Below are positions 1-12,554 of a stretch of 64,000 nucleotides of DNA, piece after piece (the stretch's first letter is position 1; each line of letters starts with the position of its first letter). The notes beneath the pieces were generated by a model that was not told the origin of the DNA, ran no database searches, and worked only from the letters and a program-made list of their open reading frames with translations. The position numbers and the translations under genes were made by a program. The DNA comes from Zonotrichia leucophrys gambelii (lineage: Eukaryota > Chordata > Aves > Passeriformes > Passerellidae): contig NC_088172.1 in the NCBI RefSeq assembly GCF_028769735.1, positions 95,008,235 to 95,072,234 on the forward strand, read 5' to 3'.

Positions 1-1029
1 CAGTAGAATGGCAAAACAATAAGACTTACTGTACCTTTTAATACAATATTTGGTCTAAAACTCTACAGAGGAGAGTTGAAATGACAGCAGTTACTATATT
101 ATATTCTTCCACCATGCTGCTGTCAGCAAAGGTGCTCTAAAGTCTGAAAAACATTTCCTCTTACAGAGATGCCCAGATTGCATTTGTGCAGTATGTGTTA
201 CAGTTATTTTTTTGTCAGTGAAGGCAGAAACAAGATTAAAAATTACAATTCTCTTTGGAATTGTTTTTAGGTTATCACATATGTACTCTGAAAATATGAT
301 TTACATTTTTGACATCAGCATAAAGAAACTCTGAGATAATGTTGCTACACTACTTTAAAATTAGATCTAAATCAATAAAGACTTTCCTTTTTTACTTTTT
401 CCTCATGACGCTGTGGAATACAGAATTGTAAAAATTGTCTGGATATTATCTAACCTCATCTTTTCCTGTAAGATTAAATTCAGCATGGAGGGCAAGAATG
501 GAAACTGCAGTTCTTTCACTTAACATTTATGTCTTATATGAAATTTTAGAATATTGTGTTTATTAAATAACATGATATCTTCATGCTTTCAGTGTTTCTG
601 CCACTTGGGTTTCCTAAAAAGGATGATCCCAAAATAAATAAAGAATCATATTTGAACAACTCCTAATCAAGTTTCTCGGTGTGGAACAAGGATTTAGCAC
701 ACACCCAAGGTGTGACAGCAGGAACAAGAGGGATGCTCGATAAAAGGAGCCAAAGGGAGAAATAGTCAAGGTTTCTCTAGCCTTTTCAGGTATCAATTAC
801 ATCTGAAATCTGCACTTATTTCCTTGCTGGGAAGAAAAAGGTAATTTGTGAATCATGCCTTTTGCTTGGCATTTCAGAAGTGATCCAGTAGGAAAGTGAA
901 GGGAGATTAGAAATTATCATCTTGGAAAAAATTCCGCCGGTCTATTGGGCAGAAGACTTACAAAAAGGTCATTCCAGCATTTGGGGTTTTTTAAGCCTTC
1001 CATTTCATCAATGACACTTTTCATTTTTA
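1..1029. other. AT-rich NRXN1 intron, no gene seen
   Basis: Non-coding, AT-rich sequence. Stop codons are frequent in all frames. I recognise no neurexin exon, RNA gene or repeat here. Confidence 0.7.
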
Positions 1030-2170
1030 CCAGGGAGGTGATTTGTTACCAGGACAAATGACTCAGGCAGCCCTGGATGGGGTCAGGTGGAGGATTCCCC
1101 ACGTAGCTCACTGCTCAGCCAGACAGAACGTTCTTATTTCTCTTTATACTCTCTTAAAATGTTGAGCCTGCCTTGCCTTTCTCCTAATCCCACCTCACAG
1201 CAGGAAGTGAGTGCACTGGTGATTGACCAGCACTGAACCCACCACACTCATTGGAGCATTGGCCAGGAAATCTCAAAATCAGAGAAATCTCAAATTGGTG
1301 AACCAAAACCACTACAAGTGCTGCCGGGGTAACTTTTCCTGATTCCCCAACTTCTGGGACTCAGGCTGGGCCCTCCCAGGGGAGACCTTCCTGGAGAGGT
1401 TCTGTGTCAGGAAAGAAATAAAGACACACTGGATTTTTTTTGGTCTTCAGGTTCTTGTTTATTGTTATCTAACCTAGAGTTTTGTATGCTGTCCACACCA
1501 GGCTCAGCACACTGGAAAAGCACCACAAAAATGGCCATCAATCTCTCGTTACAAGGTCTTTTAAAGCTAAATTATCCAATTAAGAGCTGACACCTATATT
1601 ATTTCCCTTTTAAACTAATAACTGATCCCAAAGAGCCCACAATGCAGATTTTTCCACCCAATTACAAAATACCACCCAAACCCATGAAGACGGAGGAAAA
1701 AGCATGAAGAACAAACTCAGGATGACACCCTGTGCCGTCCATCTTGCTTCCATCCACAATATACTAAAAATCCCAAAACCCAAATTTCCCACCTAAGTGA
1801 TACACCTACACTACTCTCGCTAATCTATTTCACACTTTTGTGGATTCCAGTCTATCTTGAAGTAAAGGAAACTTTCTCCATGAATGAAGATCAGAGTCAG
1901 TGCACCCCTGGGAGTCAGGGTCCCCCAGAGCAGACAAATATTCCCTGTGCCCTGGGTTTCCACAACGTGCCAGCTGGCCCTCCCTGTCCTCCAGCTTTCC
2001 CTGCTGTGACATCCAGACTCTGCCCTCATTGTCACCATGGGTCACCACAATCCACATCTGCAACAAACCACGCTGTCCCACAAACACCGGGAGCGACGCG
2101 AACCACTCGCTCACTGTGTTTGCATTCAATACCTCTCCCAGATTATCCGAGTGCCATAACTCTAGTCATT
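1030..2170 (-). mobile_element. LTR-derived region (one or two retroviral LTRs)
   Basis: From about 2170 down to 1403 the minus strand looks like a songbird retroviral LTR. It contains the segment GGAGAAAGTTTCCTTTACTT, a polyadenylation signal AATAAA (1463-1458), and then a GT-rich stretch ending near TCCTGACACA. Below 1400 another block follows, with a TATA-like GAGTATAAAG and AAATAAGAACGTTCTG at about 1165-1125. It also looks LTR-like and may be a second, older element. Local GC and CpG content is higher than in the flanks. Exact borders, target duplications and family are unresolved, and no retroviral gene is present. Confidence 0.55.
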
Positions 2171-5100
2171 ATTTATGCAAGTCCAGAGAAGTTAGAATAC
2201 TGTCCTCTTCCAATAAATTGATTTGTGTCCTGGTGATTACAGGAAATAAAAATTTTGAGTCTATGATACAACTGGAAACAGGAGAACCATTTGAGAAGTT
2301 CTAGCTATAATTTCAGTCTCGTCCAGATAGGTTGGCTGACATCACACAGTCTAAGCCAGACCTCCTTTAACAAACAAAAGGACTTTTAAAATTGTTTTTT
2401 TTTTTTAAGCTGACATTGAAAATGAAAATTGTATCCCAGAATACACAAGGCAGGCAGCATGGGTACATCTTGCGGACATTGCTATGCATATCATTATGGT
2501 TATATTATATTTTTCCCCCTGATCTGCCTCAACATACAACAGCCATGTCTCAAACCCAGGTTAACTACCAATTCAAGTTTAAAAATATAACATTTACTGG
2601 TTGACATTTGGGTCAGGTTAACACAAAGCCAACTTTGCTACTTAGGGTTGCACAAAAAGAAGCACTTACTGCCTAAAATTTTGTGCAAGGAGATGGAGAA
2701 TTTTTTCATGATTAACAGCACTTGGCAAGGACTCTATTTTAATCTGCTACAACTTCAATGTTCAGTTTTTATTTCAATCTAGACTTTAGGGAAATAATTA
2801 AATTTGTTTGCATTTCCTTTCTCTGTCTCTACCAGGAATCCAGTATTAAGCCCAAACTCCAGTCAAAATATCACACCATCAGAACCTGGCAGTGAGGTTG
2901 TCAGGGAATATTATGAACAAATTGCAAATTCACATTAAATGGAAGAAAATTTTCAGACTTGAGGCTGCACAGTTCATAAATTTGTGTCAATTCAATCAAT
3001 AGTATCAGTTGGATAAAAAAAGGACCATTTATTATTTTACTGGGTTGAAAGAGTTGGCAAAGTTTAGGTAAAAAGGTCAAATTAAAAAGGAAACACTATA
3101 TTGATGGGAGAAAAATTTACACTGCCACCAAACATATTTGGAGGGGGTTTTTTTGCCTAATTGGTAATTCAAGAATTTCTGTTCCATTTAATGTAAATCA
3201 TGCCCCTCCTTTCCTTGTGCCCCTTCTCTCTTCATTCAAGAATTCTTGTTCAGTTCTATCTTGCTAGTGAGAATTTTCAGATCAGCATAAGGAACCCAAT
3301 GGATCATCTGGGGAAAATACTCAGAGTAAATCTAAACTATTCAGAGGCTAAATGTAAGAGTGAGCAGAAGCTGAAAGAAAGAAAAAATCAAAACAATGAA
3401 TGCATGACAAAACATGATGCAGACAAACAGCAAAGATACTGCTGCCACATAAAAAGCTGATATATTTATGTCAGGAAAATAACACATTTATTTCCCTGTA
3501 CATACATGCAAGAGAAGCAATTTACAGGTAGAGATATGCAGGTACACCATGAATATTGATTTCCAATAGAATCAAGTCACTTGAAATGAGCAGATGGGAA
3601 GGAAATAAATCCCTGCTTTTCACGATCAGTTAATCCTTAGTAAATTCATTAATTTTTAAAAAGGAAAAGAATTACAGGCAGAATTATGAATCTCAAATGG
3701 CAGTGGTGTTTCCTGAACAAAATAGTTACTGTTAATGCTCACTATGGTAAGAGACCATTAGAAATTAATTTTTGAATTAAAAAATAGAAGGCAGCTTTGC
3801 AAGACAATTGAACAAGGTAATTTCTAACAGGAACAGACTGTTTCCTGTATTTGTTCCAATAAAATAACAGCTTTTCTCTAGGCTGTTTCAGATTTACAAA
3901 GAGAAGGATTAATCTTTCTGCATGCATATAAAGTTCTGGCATTTTGATGAGGTAATGAGAAATTCAAATTTACCCAATACACTGTAATACACTGACTGAA
4001 TATTCCTTCCTCCACTTTTTTTTCTCGATTAAAAATTCATGTTACACTTAATTGCTCAATTTGCCCAAAGTGTAATAAACAATTGAAGAAGCCACTGAGT
4101 ACCACATAACAAATACATTACTTAGCATGATATGACAAGAAATTACTGGCCCAATTAGTGACACAGATCCTTTGGTGAAAGGTAAGAAAAAACAAAAGGA
4201 TCCCTAATGAAAATAAGGTGCTCTGCAAAGAGAAAACACAATCTGTATATATTGTACACTTTGAAGTCTAAGAGTGTCTCCTGAGAAAACTGAAAATAAG
4301 GCACTAAGCAAGTTACTGATTAAAGCCATTTACTTCCATGACATTTTGTGGCTGTGTGTTGCCAGGGTGTATTAGGAAGATATATGATTATCTGCTGTCC
4401 AGAGAGAGAGTTGTTTGAAAAACTTAGAAAAGATTGCAGGGATTATAATGTAAGCTCTAGTTTTCCTTATAAAATGTTGTTCCTAGTGTGAGTAATCTCT
4501 TGGTTTACATGCACCATGATTGCTGTTTCTTATCCACTCTGCAGAATCAAAGGGAACTTTGAGGGACACTCTCCTGTGATGTGCCAAGTGTATCCAACAT
4601 CCAGAAAAGTCCCTCGGAGTTAAAAGCATTTGACTTTTCCCAGAAGACACCCAATACCTCACAGAATCAGACTCAAAGGGAAAATGCTAAAGATCCAGTA
4701 AAAATAAGAAAAAGAAGAAGAAAGCTAACTTGAAAGGAGTGTGTGGCTAGAAGGTCCAAGAGCAATAAATCAGAGCAATTAAATTCAGTGGAAATGCTTC
4801 TATCACATGAAAAAGAAATTGCAAGAACTACAGTGCCTTGAATGGCAGTTTTGCTGCTGTGGTGTAAAATTTGAAATGTGTTTCACAGTCAGCTTTTTAA
4901 AGATACTGCTATGTGCACTAAAATCCACAAAATATGGAACTTCAGTTTTCCCCAGCATCTGAGTCCTTTTTTATGGTAACTCTCCTTTGGCCTGAGAAGG
5001 AGCACTAGTAAATCACCTACTTCAGATTATCTCCAGTGTTTTATTAAGCCACTTGAGGGATATTTCTATGGTTTAGAATTCAGCCACTAATAAGGACAAA

Positions 5101-8100
5101 GTAAATGAGGACAGTACCAAATATTAGTACATCCTCAGACTGTCACCTTCACACTGCAGAAAAGCCCTTTAATGCAGGAAGCTGCCAGTGTGGAATTTCT
5201 TGGTGGCTGGATTTAAGAAGAATTACTCTTCTGATGAGCAAAACCCAGTCCTATGTGCTGCTCTGGATGGATCTCCATTTATGACAGATCTGCAAGGTAT
5301 AAGAGCCAAAGAACCTGTAGCAAAGACAGACTGTGGCCAAGGATGGTTTTGCAATCAGCTAAACACATAAACAAAACCCAAAGTTTCCTTCACAATTCTT
5401 ATCTTCACTCTAGCTCCCTGCACAAGCTTTCCCTGCAGAAACAAGCAGAAAGAGAAGAAAACAGGCAAACCTTTGGGAAGTCCCTTTTGTTGCAGTTAAC
5501 TGCCTCTGCACTTTACTACATCTTGCCTGTTAATTTTGAAACTTTTTAAAAGTACAATATTTAGCAGACAAATTGGAAAAAAATAAGTCTGCTTATGAGC
5601 ACACCTGCATTTATCCTACACCAGCATAATTTCACTGACTAGACAGGTATGACAAAGATTCATGTGAGAAGAAAATCTCTTTCTAGTACTTGTTTGGTTT
5701 TCTGAAGGCCTGATTCTCCATGACTGTGTATAGTACTTAAAATTAAGAAATTCATCATAAAATCCTCTGTTCCTTGGAGGTAATTAAATCCATATATCTA
5801 TTTACTCTGACTGCATTAGGAAATGGAAACTCCCCATCCCACTGCCTAACTCAGCAGTAGCAGAAAAGCACAGTAACACCTTGAGCTGGAATGCAAAACT
5901 AAAAACACACCTGTAAATTATCCTGTTAACACAGCTCATCCTTATAACTCAAGCAAAGAGCGCACAAAGCAAATATGTAGTGAGTGCACAACATAAACAC
6001 ATCACATATGTTTAATAACAATGAGATTTCACTGGCACAGGAAGAATTTGAAGCATGCTGAGAAAACTGAGTGTCCCATGAGCCAGACCTTGTAGAGGAA
6101 AGAAGACCCACATGGAAATGTTCTTGGATAAAAGTGGCCAGATATGGCTAAAGGCATCTTACCCACAGCCCATCCTTTTCTCTTGTCATTAATCAGTAGA
6201 AGAAGAAAAAAAGTGGAGAAGGGGAGGTGGACGGAGGGAGGAAACCTCCACATTGTCACACAGAAAACTGAACAGTACAGAATTGTACAGAATAGAAAAC
6301 TGCACAAAACTTAATTTCACATGGTTACAAAGCTAAACAGAGAGAATTGGGAAGTTGGTGTTTGCTACACTGAGTTTTCAGGGAATGCTTCCTTCTACAT
6401 TTTAAAGCAGGTTAACTAAAATAAGATGAAAGAATAAATTCATGTCTGTTATTCTGAATTCATTTTCTATGTTTATATACACGTTTTATGTGTTTCTGCT
6501 CATTTCAAACAGATAAAGCAGTGGGCAGATTTTTTCACTTGCCTTGGTGTCCATATCTGCCTAATACTTTGTTGCAAACTGAGGACCAGTTCAGATTTTT
6601 AGAAACTTGCTTTTTACTTTCCTTGAATATATATTGAGGTTTTATAGGTATTGTGCTTCTTGTTATGTTGCTACTACACCTGTAATGTTATTCCAAAAAA
6701 CACCTTAAATGTTTTCATGACATATCTGACTTTTCACGCACAGAAGTACTTTCCCCACTTTAGAAAGCAGAACCAATATTTTAAACTGAGAGATCGACAT
6801 TTAACCACATTTTCCACCCCAGAGAACATAGTTCCTAAAATTTAGTCTTAAGATATTTGAGCTGTTATATGATTTACACATGTTAATTGGAACATAGAAA
6901 TAATATATTGTATATTAACCAGGAAACATAGCTCAGATTTAATGATAGCTACTATTCCACTACTCATAACAGTCACTGCTACTGAAAAGAGAATGAGTAG
7001 CTGTCATTCTCCCTATTTTGTATGCAGTTCAGCTTCATCAAGATAAAATGGTCTGATTACATTTAATTACAAATCCACTATACAAATAAAGTCTCATTCT
7101 AAATATTAACCTTGTTAAACAGGATGATAAAAATAATAAACAAAGCCACCAAAAAAAAGTCCCAGAAGTGACAAAAATAATAAAATCATGCCATTGAAAA
7201 CCCTGAGCTACAGTACATTGAAGAAAAGTAATTTATGTGGAGATAGCTTACACATTTTTGAACAGCACCTGCTCAAAATGCACAGGCACAAGAGTACTTT
7301 ATGTTTATCAAATTACTTCACGCACTATTACTGTATCATACTTTTAATTAGCAAACTCTCTGCAACAGATTTAATGATATACAGTAACTCTACACTCACA
7401 TCTAGTTTTACTTGTGCTTTAAGGGTCTACCAAACAAATCACACATTTCCAGGGTTTTTTTGTTTTGCTTTTTTTATTTTTAACCTTAGTTAAAGAGAAA
7501 CGAATTGTTCTGCCTTCTAGAAAGACAATACACCAAAACTACAAAATTAGGGGCTTTTGGTGCTACTGATTAAGACAAAATTAATGCAAAAATCACAACA
7601 ACACATTCCCTATGTATGGCAAACTTCCACTTGCATCCTTTTATTCTTGGTGGGGTAGAAGAGGGACAAGAGCAGACATGAAAGGGAAGAGATTCACTCA
7701 CAGATTGTGGTGGATGCTATATGACGAATATTGCTGAAATATTTAAAAATACTTGAAAGCTGAAAGGTTCTTCTTTTTTTAAACTCTAAAAGATTGCAGG
7801 CTGCTTTTACCCACAATCTATTGCATTAAATTCTTTTAGGGAGGATTCAGCCACATCTTCCTTAGCCATGAGTGTCAATCTATTCAAATATATCAGTCTG
7901 ATAAGGTTTTCATTCAAGATAAAAGAGAGTTGGTTAGATCCAAGGCCATGGTGAAGGCTGAAATGAAGAGCATTTCACATTTATGATGTGTGCTGCTCAA
8001 ACTCTATTTCTATAGAACACACACAAAAGTTTGGAGTGAGACTCCTCAATAACAGCTAATCTTAATACTGCCGTGAAATAACAGGGCCAGCAGATTTCTG

Positions 8101-9594
8101 TTAATTGAGATTCCTAATCCTTGCACTCTGAAAGAATATAGGTGCTCACAGTTTCCCAGGCATGTCCTTCATGCTCCTGCTCCTCTAGAAACCCTCCACA
8201 TCCTTCAACTGATTTCAGTTAAAAATGACACATTGCCATTACAGCACAGTCCTTGAAAGTCAATGTACATTCCTCAAGAAAGGAAGAAGAAATCGACCCC
8301 AGATTATCTATTTAAAATGTTGTGGGATTTTTAAAAATATTGAAGGATTATTTTTTTATCTCTTTATAAAGAGAACTTGACAACATTTGTGTTGACTTGG
8401 GTAGCTTTTCAGAGTAATCACAAAATGCTGCTTCCAGTTCCCCAGCCATCTCATACAAACTCATCCACAATCTCATTAAAGTATGTGTCTACATTAAAAT
8501 TTGATAGCTAATTATCATTGCCTAATTCCACAACTAATAATGATTAAGAGCCAAACCAGTTTATTTCCTTTGAAAAAGGCTATTTACACCTTTAGACAAA
8601 ATTCTGAAAGGACATCAACAAGCTGCCTACATAAGTGGATCTTGGCTATATGTATTCCTACATTATACATATGGTGTCTCTACAGAGTTTTTCACCAGCA
8701 GTTAAAAATTCACACCCCTGGTGGCACCCAGAAACCCTGCCTAGCACAGGGTGAGGCTACTGAGTCGTGCTGCTGGGCTGTATGGCTCTTGATCCCTTCA
8801 GAAAGTGGGACCAGTTCACATGGGTTTCCCATGCAAACACATCCTCTGACTCTTCAGATGACCTCACAGGTTTAGAAAACTCTATCCTGTGTCAGAGCAC
8901 ATCAATGCAATGAACCAACAAAGCAGCATTAATTAAATTAATTAATAATTTAAATAAATTAAATTAAAGGGGGCATCTGAAGCATCCTTTTGGTGCTGAG
9001 TGAATGAGCCTCAGCATCTCTTTGCATCTAAGATTAACTCAGCTCACATGGAGACTCCCTACTGATCTTGTTGGGCAGCTGAAAGCACAGAGCTAAGAGG
9101 GAAGTTTATACATTCAAAAAAAGTAAGAAAGGGTATTCCTAAAGATAAGAACTGAAAAATCGAGATGGAGTAATAAAACGAAGCAAAGAGAGGAGTGAAA
9201 AAAGGTTGGGGCTGATCAGTCACAAACAAAAATGCAAGAGGTATGAGAAAAAAATTAGGCATTGGAAAAGCGGACACAAAAGCTGGGAGATGAAAATAGA
9301 AAGGAAAAAAAGAAATAAAACAAGCAGTCTAGTTTCAAGAGCTATTCTAATTGGATTTCTGCAGACCATACAATAACTCCATTGAGTTATCCTTTAGGAC
9401 CTTGATCCAAAGATTATTACTTTGACTCTAATGGGCTTTGGATTAGGGAGGAGCACCAGAATATAAATTTATCTCTATCTTCATATATAATTCAGTTCTG
9501 TCTACCAACTGCAATGTATACTGTGTACAGAATTTCAATAGTTTTCTTTCTTTGAACCTGGACACTTGTATGCAAAAAAGTTATTTTTCAAAGT
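2171..9594. other. AT-rich NRXN1 intron, no gene seen
   Basis: Intronic sequence with short T-runs and one AT simple repeat (listed separately). Open frames are under about 130 codons, have no family resemblance and lack codon bias. No exon of the neurexin LNS or EGF domains was recognised. Confidence 0.7.
8928..8968. repeat. (AATTA)n-like AT-rich simple repeat
   Basis: A run built only of A and T with AATTAAATT-like periodicity, including several ATTAATTAA palindromic boxes. Low complexity; nothing else seen. Confidence 0.85.
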
Positions 9595-9665
9595 TAAGTT
9601 TATGGTTGGACACCATGATCTTAAATATCTTTTGCAGCCTAAATGATTCTATAAGTCTATAAAAT
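9595..9665 (+). mobile_element. Short CR1 LINE 3' tail fragment
   Basis: GGTTGGACACCATGATCTTAA...AGCCTAAATGATTCTATAA matches the last 60-70 bases of an avian CR1, whose consensus reads GTTGGACT-GATGATCTT ... CCTAAATGATTCTATG. It is diverged and severely 5'-truncated. Confidence 0.7.
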
Positions 9666-11645
9666 TATTATCCCATTTTATTCATGCCTATGCATTGTTG
9701 GATCAGAAAGGCATTTCTCTCAGCTTGCATCTTGATAAACTCATTCACTCTAAAAAACTCTGATCAGGAGTTACATCCAGCTGGTGAAACAGCCTCACGT
9801 TTTTCTAAGATGCCCCAAATACTCACCACAAATCGACTTTCTACAGCTGAATACATCCACACAAGTAATGAGTGAAACACAACAGCTGAAAAAAATTACT
9901 GATAGTACGAGTCTTAGCCAACATGCAGGGTATAAAAATGCTTTAATGTTCTATTTATAAGCTATGCCTCTGTTCTTACAGAATACATTAAATAGGCTGG
10001 CATTTAAATTGAGTGCCTTGGGGAAGGCACATCTCCTGAAGCATTTAGTCACCTACATTAAGGAACAAGACTTCTCCCCAGTTTAGCAACAGGTTTTATA
10101 AATGTGTGAAAATTCTTTATGGATGTATTTGTTCAAAACAGGGGATCTTTTTCACACCTGTAAAAGGCATTTAACAATCCTTAGGGAGAGTTTTTCCAGT
10201 TTCAACAAGTAAGGCATTATATATGCTTTAAGTGGAATGCTAAGCAATTCCACTTGATCCTCTTGATTTTCTTTAAAAAAAGAGAAAAGAAAAAAAGATG
10301 CTCTTAATTAAGCCTGCAGTTATTATAAATCAATGGGGTGGCATGAAAAAATACTACTTACTAATGAAAAGAAAACCTAATTGGACGCAGACTGTGGGCA
10401 GACTGATGGAGTGTATATGCAACCAATCTCTAGGGGAAAAATGTCCAGGGTAAACACTTTAAAATTAAAGCTTTTCTGTTGACTGAATGTTTATTCCACA
10501 TAAATAAGCTCTCCTTGTTGATAGCTTCAATTTTTCTTAAATGTAACGATTCTAATTTTTATTGAGCACTGCAACTGTCAAAATATTATTACACAACTCA
10601 GAGAAAATAAATGCATACTCTTTGATTGTGACCAAGATTGATTTGACCCTGATGCTGCTACTTTTGGAAACCAATTTTCTTAATCACATAGTCCTCTTTA
10701 TGAAACAGCTCATTTATAGATTCTTCTCCTTTGGTAAATGGAGGCAAGGTCAGCTAGTCTTTTAGCAAAATATATTCCACTGTGTCCATGCCTAAGAGAG
10801 GAGGACTGAAAGAAAATTCTCTCTACAGAAAACAGATTATACACCCCATTTCAATAGTGCATTATACATCAGTGTTTCAACATATTAAATAATCTACATG
10901 ATACAGTGTTCCATATTATGTATCATGTATTCATTCCCCTGCAGCATTTCCAGATTCTGTTGCACAGAATAATGTAATGCCACTCTCAGTTCTTGTCCTG
11001 TATTACAGCTCATATTACTCATTGTACATGTGGTTCTTTCTCTGTTATGGCAGAGTTGCAATATGTGAATCAACATAACTGTGACATCCTCTCAATATCT
11101 ATCTTGTGATAGGTCCCTTTCCTTGTGTAAAAAATTACAACAACAGTCAAGACAAAATGTTACAGGGTTACCACGTGCATCTTCAACACACATTTCCACA
11201 GCTGGGCTTTTACCTGACTTACATTGCTCACCTTCAGAGAACACATTCATAAAGCAAACAAGAGGTAACTGCTGCATGTGAAGTAAATATTTTAAGAGGA
11301 ACTGATTTCTGCAAATATTCTCCAAAAGTAAGTACCAGAGCCCAGTGTTACTGTATGTTAATAAGTAGGGAATAATCTATGAATAACTATTGCATGAATA
11401 ACCAGGACCTCATTAGAATGGTGAGTCATGGAATATGAATTAGGTGAATGAATCTTTTGGTAGTAATACACCTTGGGACCATTATAAAAGACCACTTTTC
11501 CTCAGACAGGAATAATTACTTGAGCCACAGCTTCTTCTAGAGCCACTGTGAGCAAACTGGTGCTGAAAAATACAATGCATGGTAAGGACTGAAGAAAGGA
11601 GAAAAAGGACAAAACATGGTAAACTGGAATAGAATGCATAAAGAG

Positions 11646-11968
11646 TCATAGAATCTTGGTCAGGCTGGAAACCTTAGAGATCATAGAGTTCCAAATTTCC
11701 TGTCATGGGAATTTGGCATGGAACGAGACCAGCTTGCTGTGGGTCTCATCCAGCCTGGCCTTGAGCACCTCCAGGGATGAGGCATCCACAGCTTCTCTGG
11801 GCAGCCTGCTCCAGTGCTTCACCCCCCTTCCTCACAGTAAATCTAGCCTAAATCTCCCTATTTCAGTTCGAACCCATTGCTCCTGGTCCCATGACTACAG
11901 TTCCTGAAGAATGCCACTCCGGTTTCCTTGCAGAACCCCTTCAGAAACTGTAAGGCTGTTTAGTCTCC
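11646..11968 (-). mobile_element. CR1 LINE 3' fragment
   Basis: Read from the plus strand, it is the complement of a CR1 3' end. It starts TCATAGAATC, then shows AGAGATCATAGAGTTCCAA, CAGCCTGGCCTTGAGCAC, CAGGGATGAGGCATCCACAG and CTGGGCAGCCTGCTCCAGTG, all hallmark avian CR1 blocks. It is truncated at its 5' side like most CR1 copies and holds only untranslated sequence. Confidence 0.93.
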
Positions 11969-12482
11969 ATGCAATTAGACTTTTATTTGTTTACCTAATT
12001 AATAAACAGTTTTTGACTCAAAGTCTCCCCTATTCATGGGGGGGAATATTTAGTGACTTGGCACAGTAATTTTTTGTAGATTTGATATAGAACAAAAAAG
12101 GCAATAAAAGCATTTTTGCATTCCTTTCCTAATCTTTATTTCTCAGCTCCTGCCTGGTGAAAACAGTTTCTAAAAATGCTTGAGAAAGAGAAAGCTTTAT
12201 GTAGCCCCTTCTAAATCCACACTCCTCTGCAAATGTAGATGGGATTTCAGCACAAAATAAAGCTTTGCAGCTCTCAGTCTTCCAACTCTATATGTTCTGC
12301 TCTCAGCAAGAGCAAAGATTAATTAATCTAGCTAGATTCTTCCGTTTTGGCAAACTTTTGGAGAAAAAAACTCTTATTAGCTTTAGATATTTTTAATTAC
12401 AAGTTTAAGAGATGATCAAAGACAAAGGGCATTTCTCAGATCCTTCAGTTTTTTTTAATAACTAAGTCTTTGATTAACACAC

Positions 12483-12554
12483 ATTTAAAGGAAAATTATT
12501 AATCCCATTTAAAGGAAAATGATTAATTACATTTAAAGGAAAATTATTAATCAC
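12483..12554. repeat. Three-copy 24-bp tandem repeat
   Basis: Three exactly adjacent 24-base units (12483-12506, 12507-12530, 12531-12554) share ATTTAAAGGAAAAT followed by TATTAATCCC, GATTAATTAC and TATTAATCAC. The units are AT-rich and each holds a TTTAAA and an ATTAAT box. No function is evident. Confidence 0.95.
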
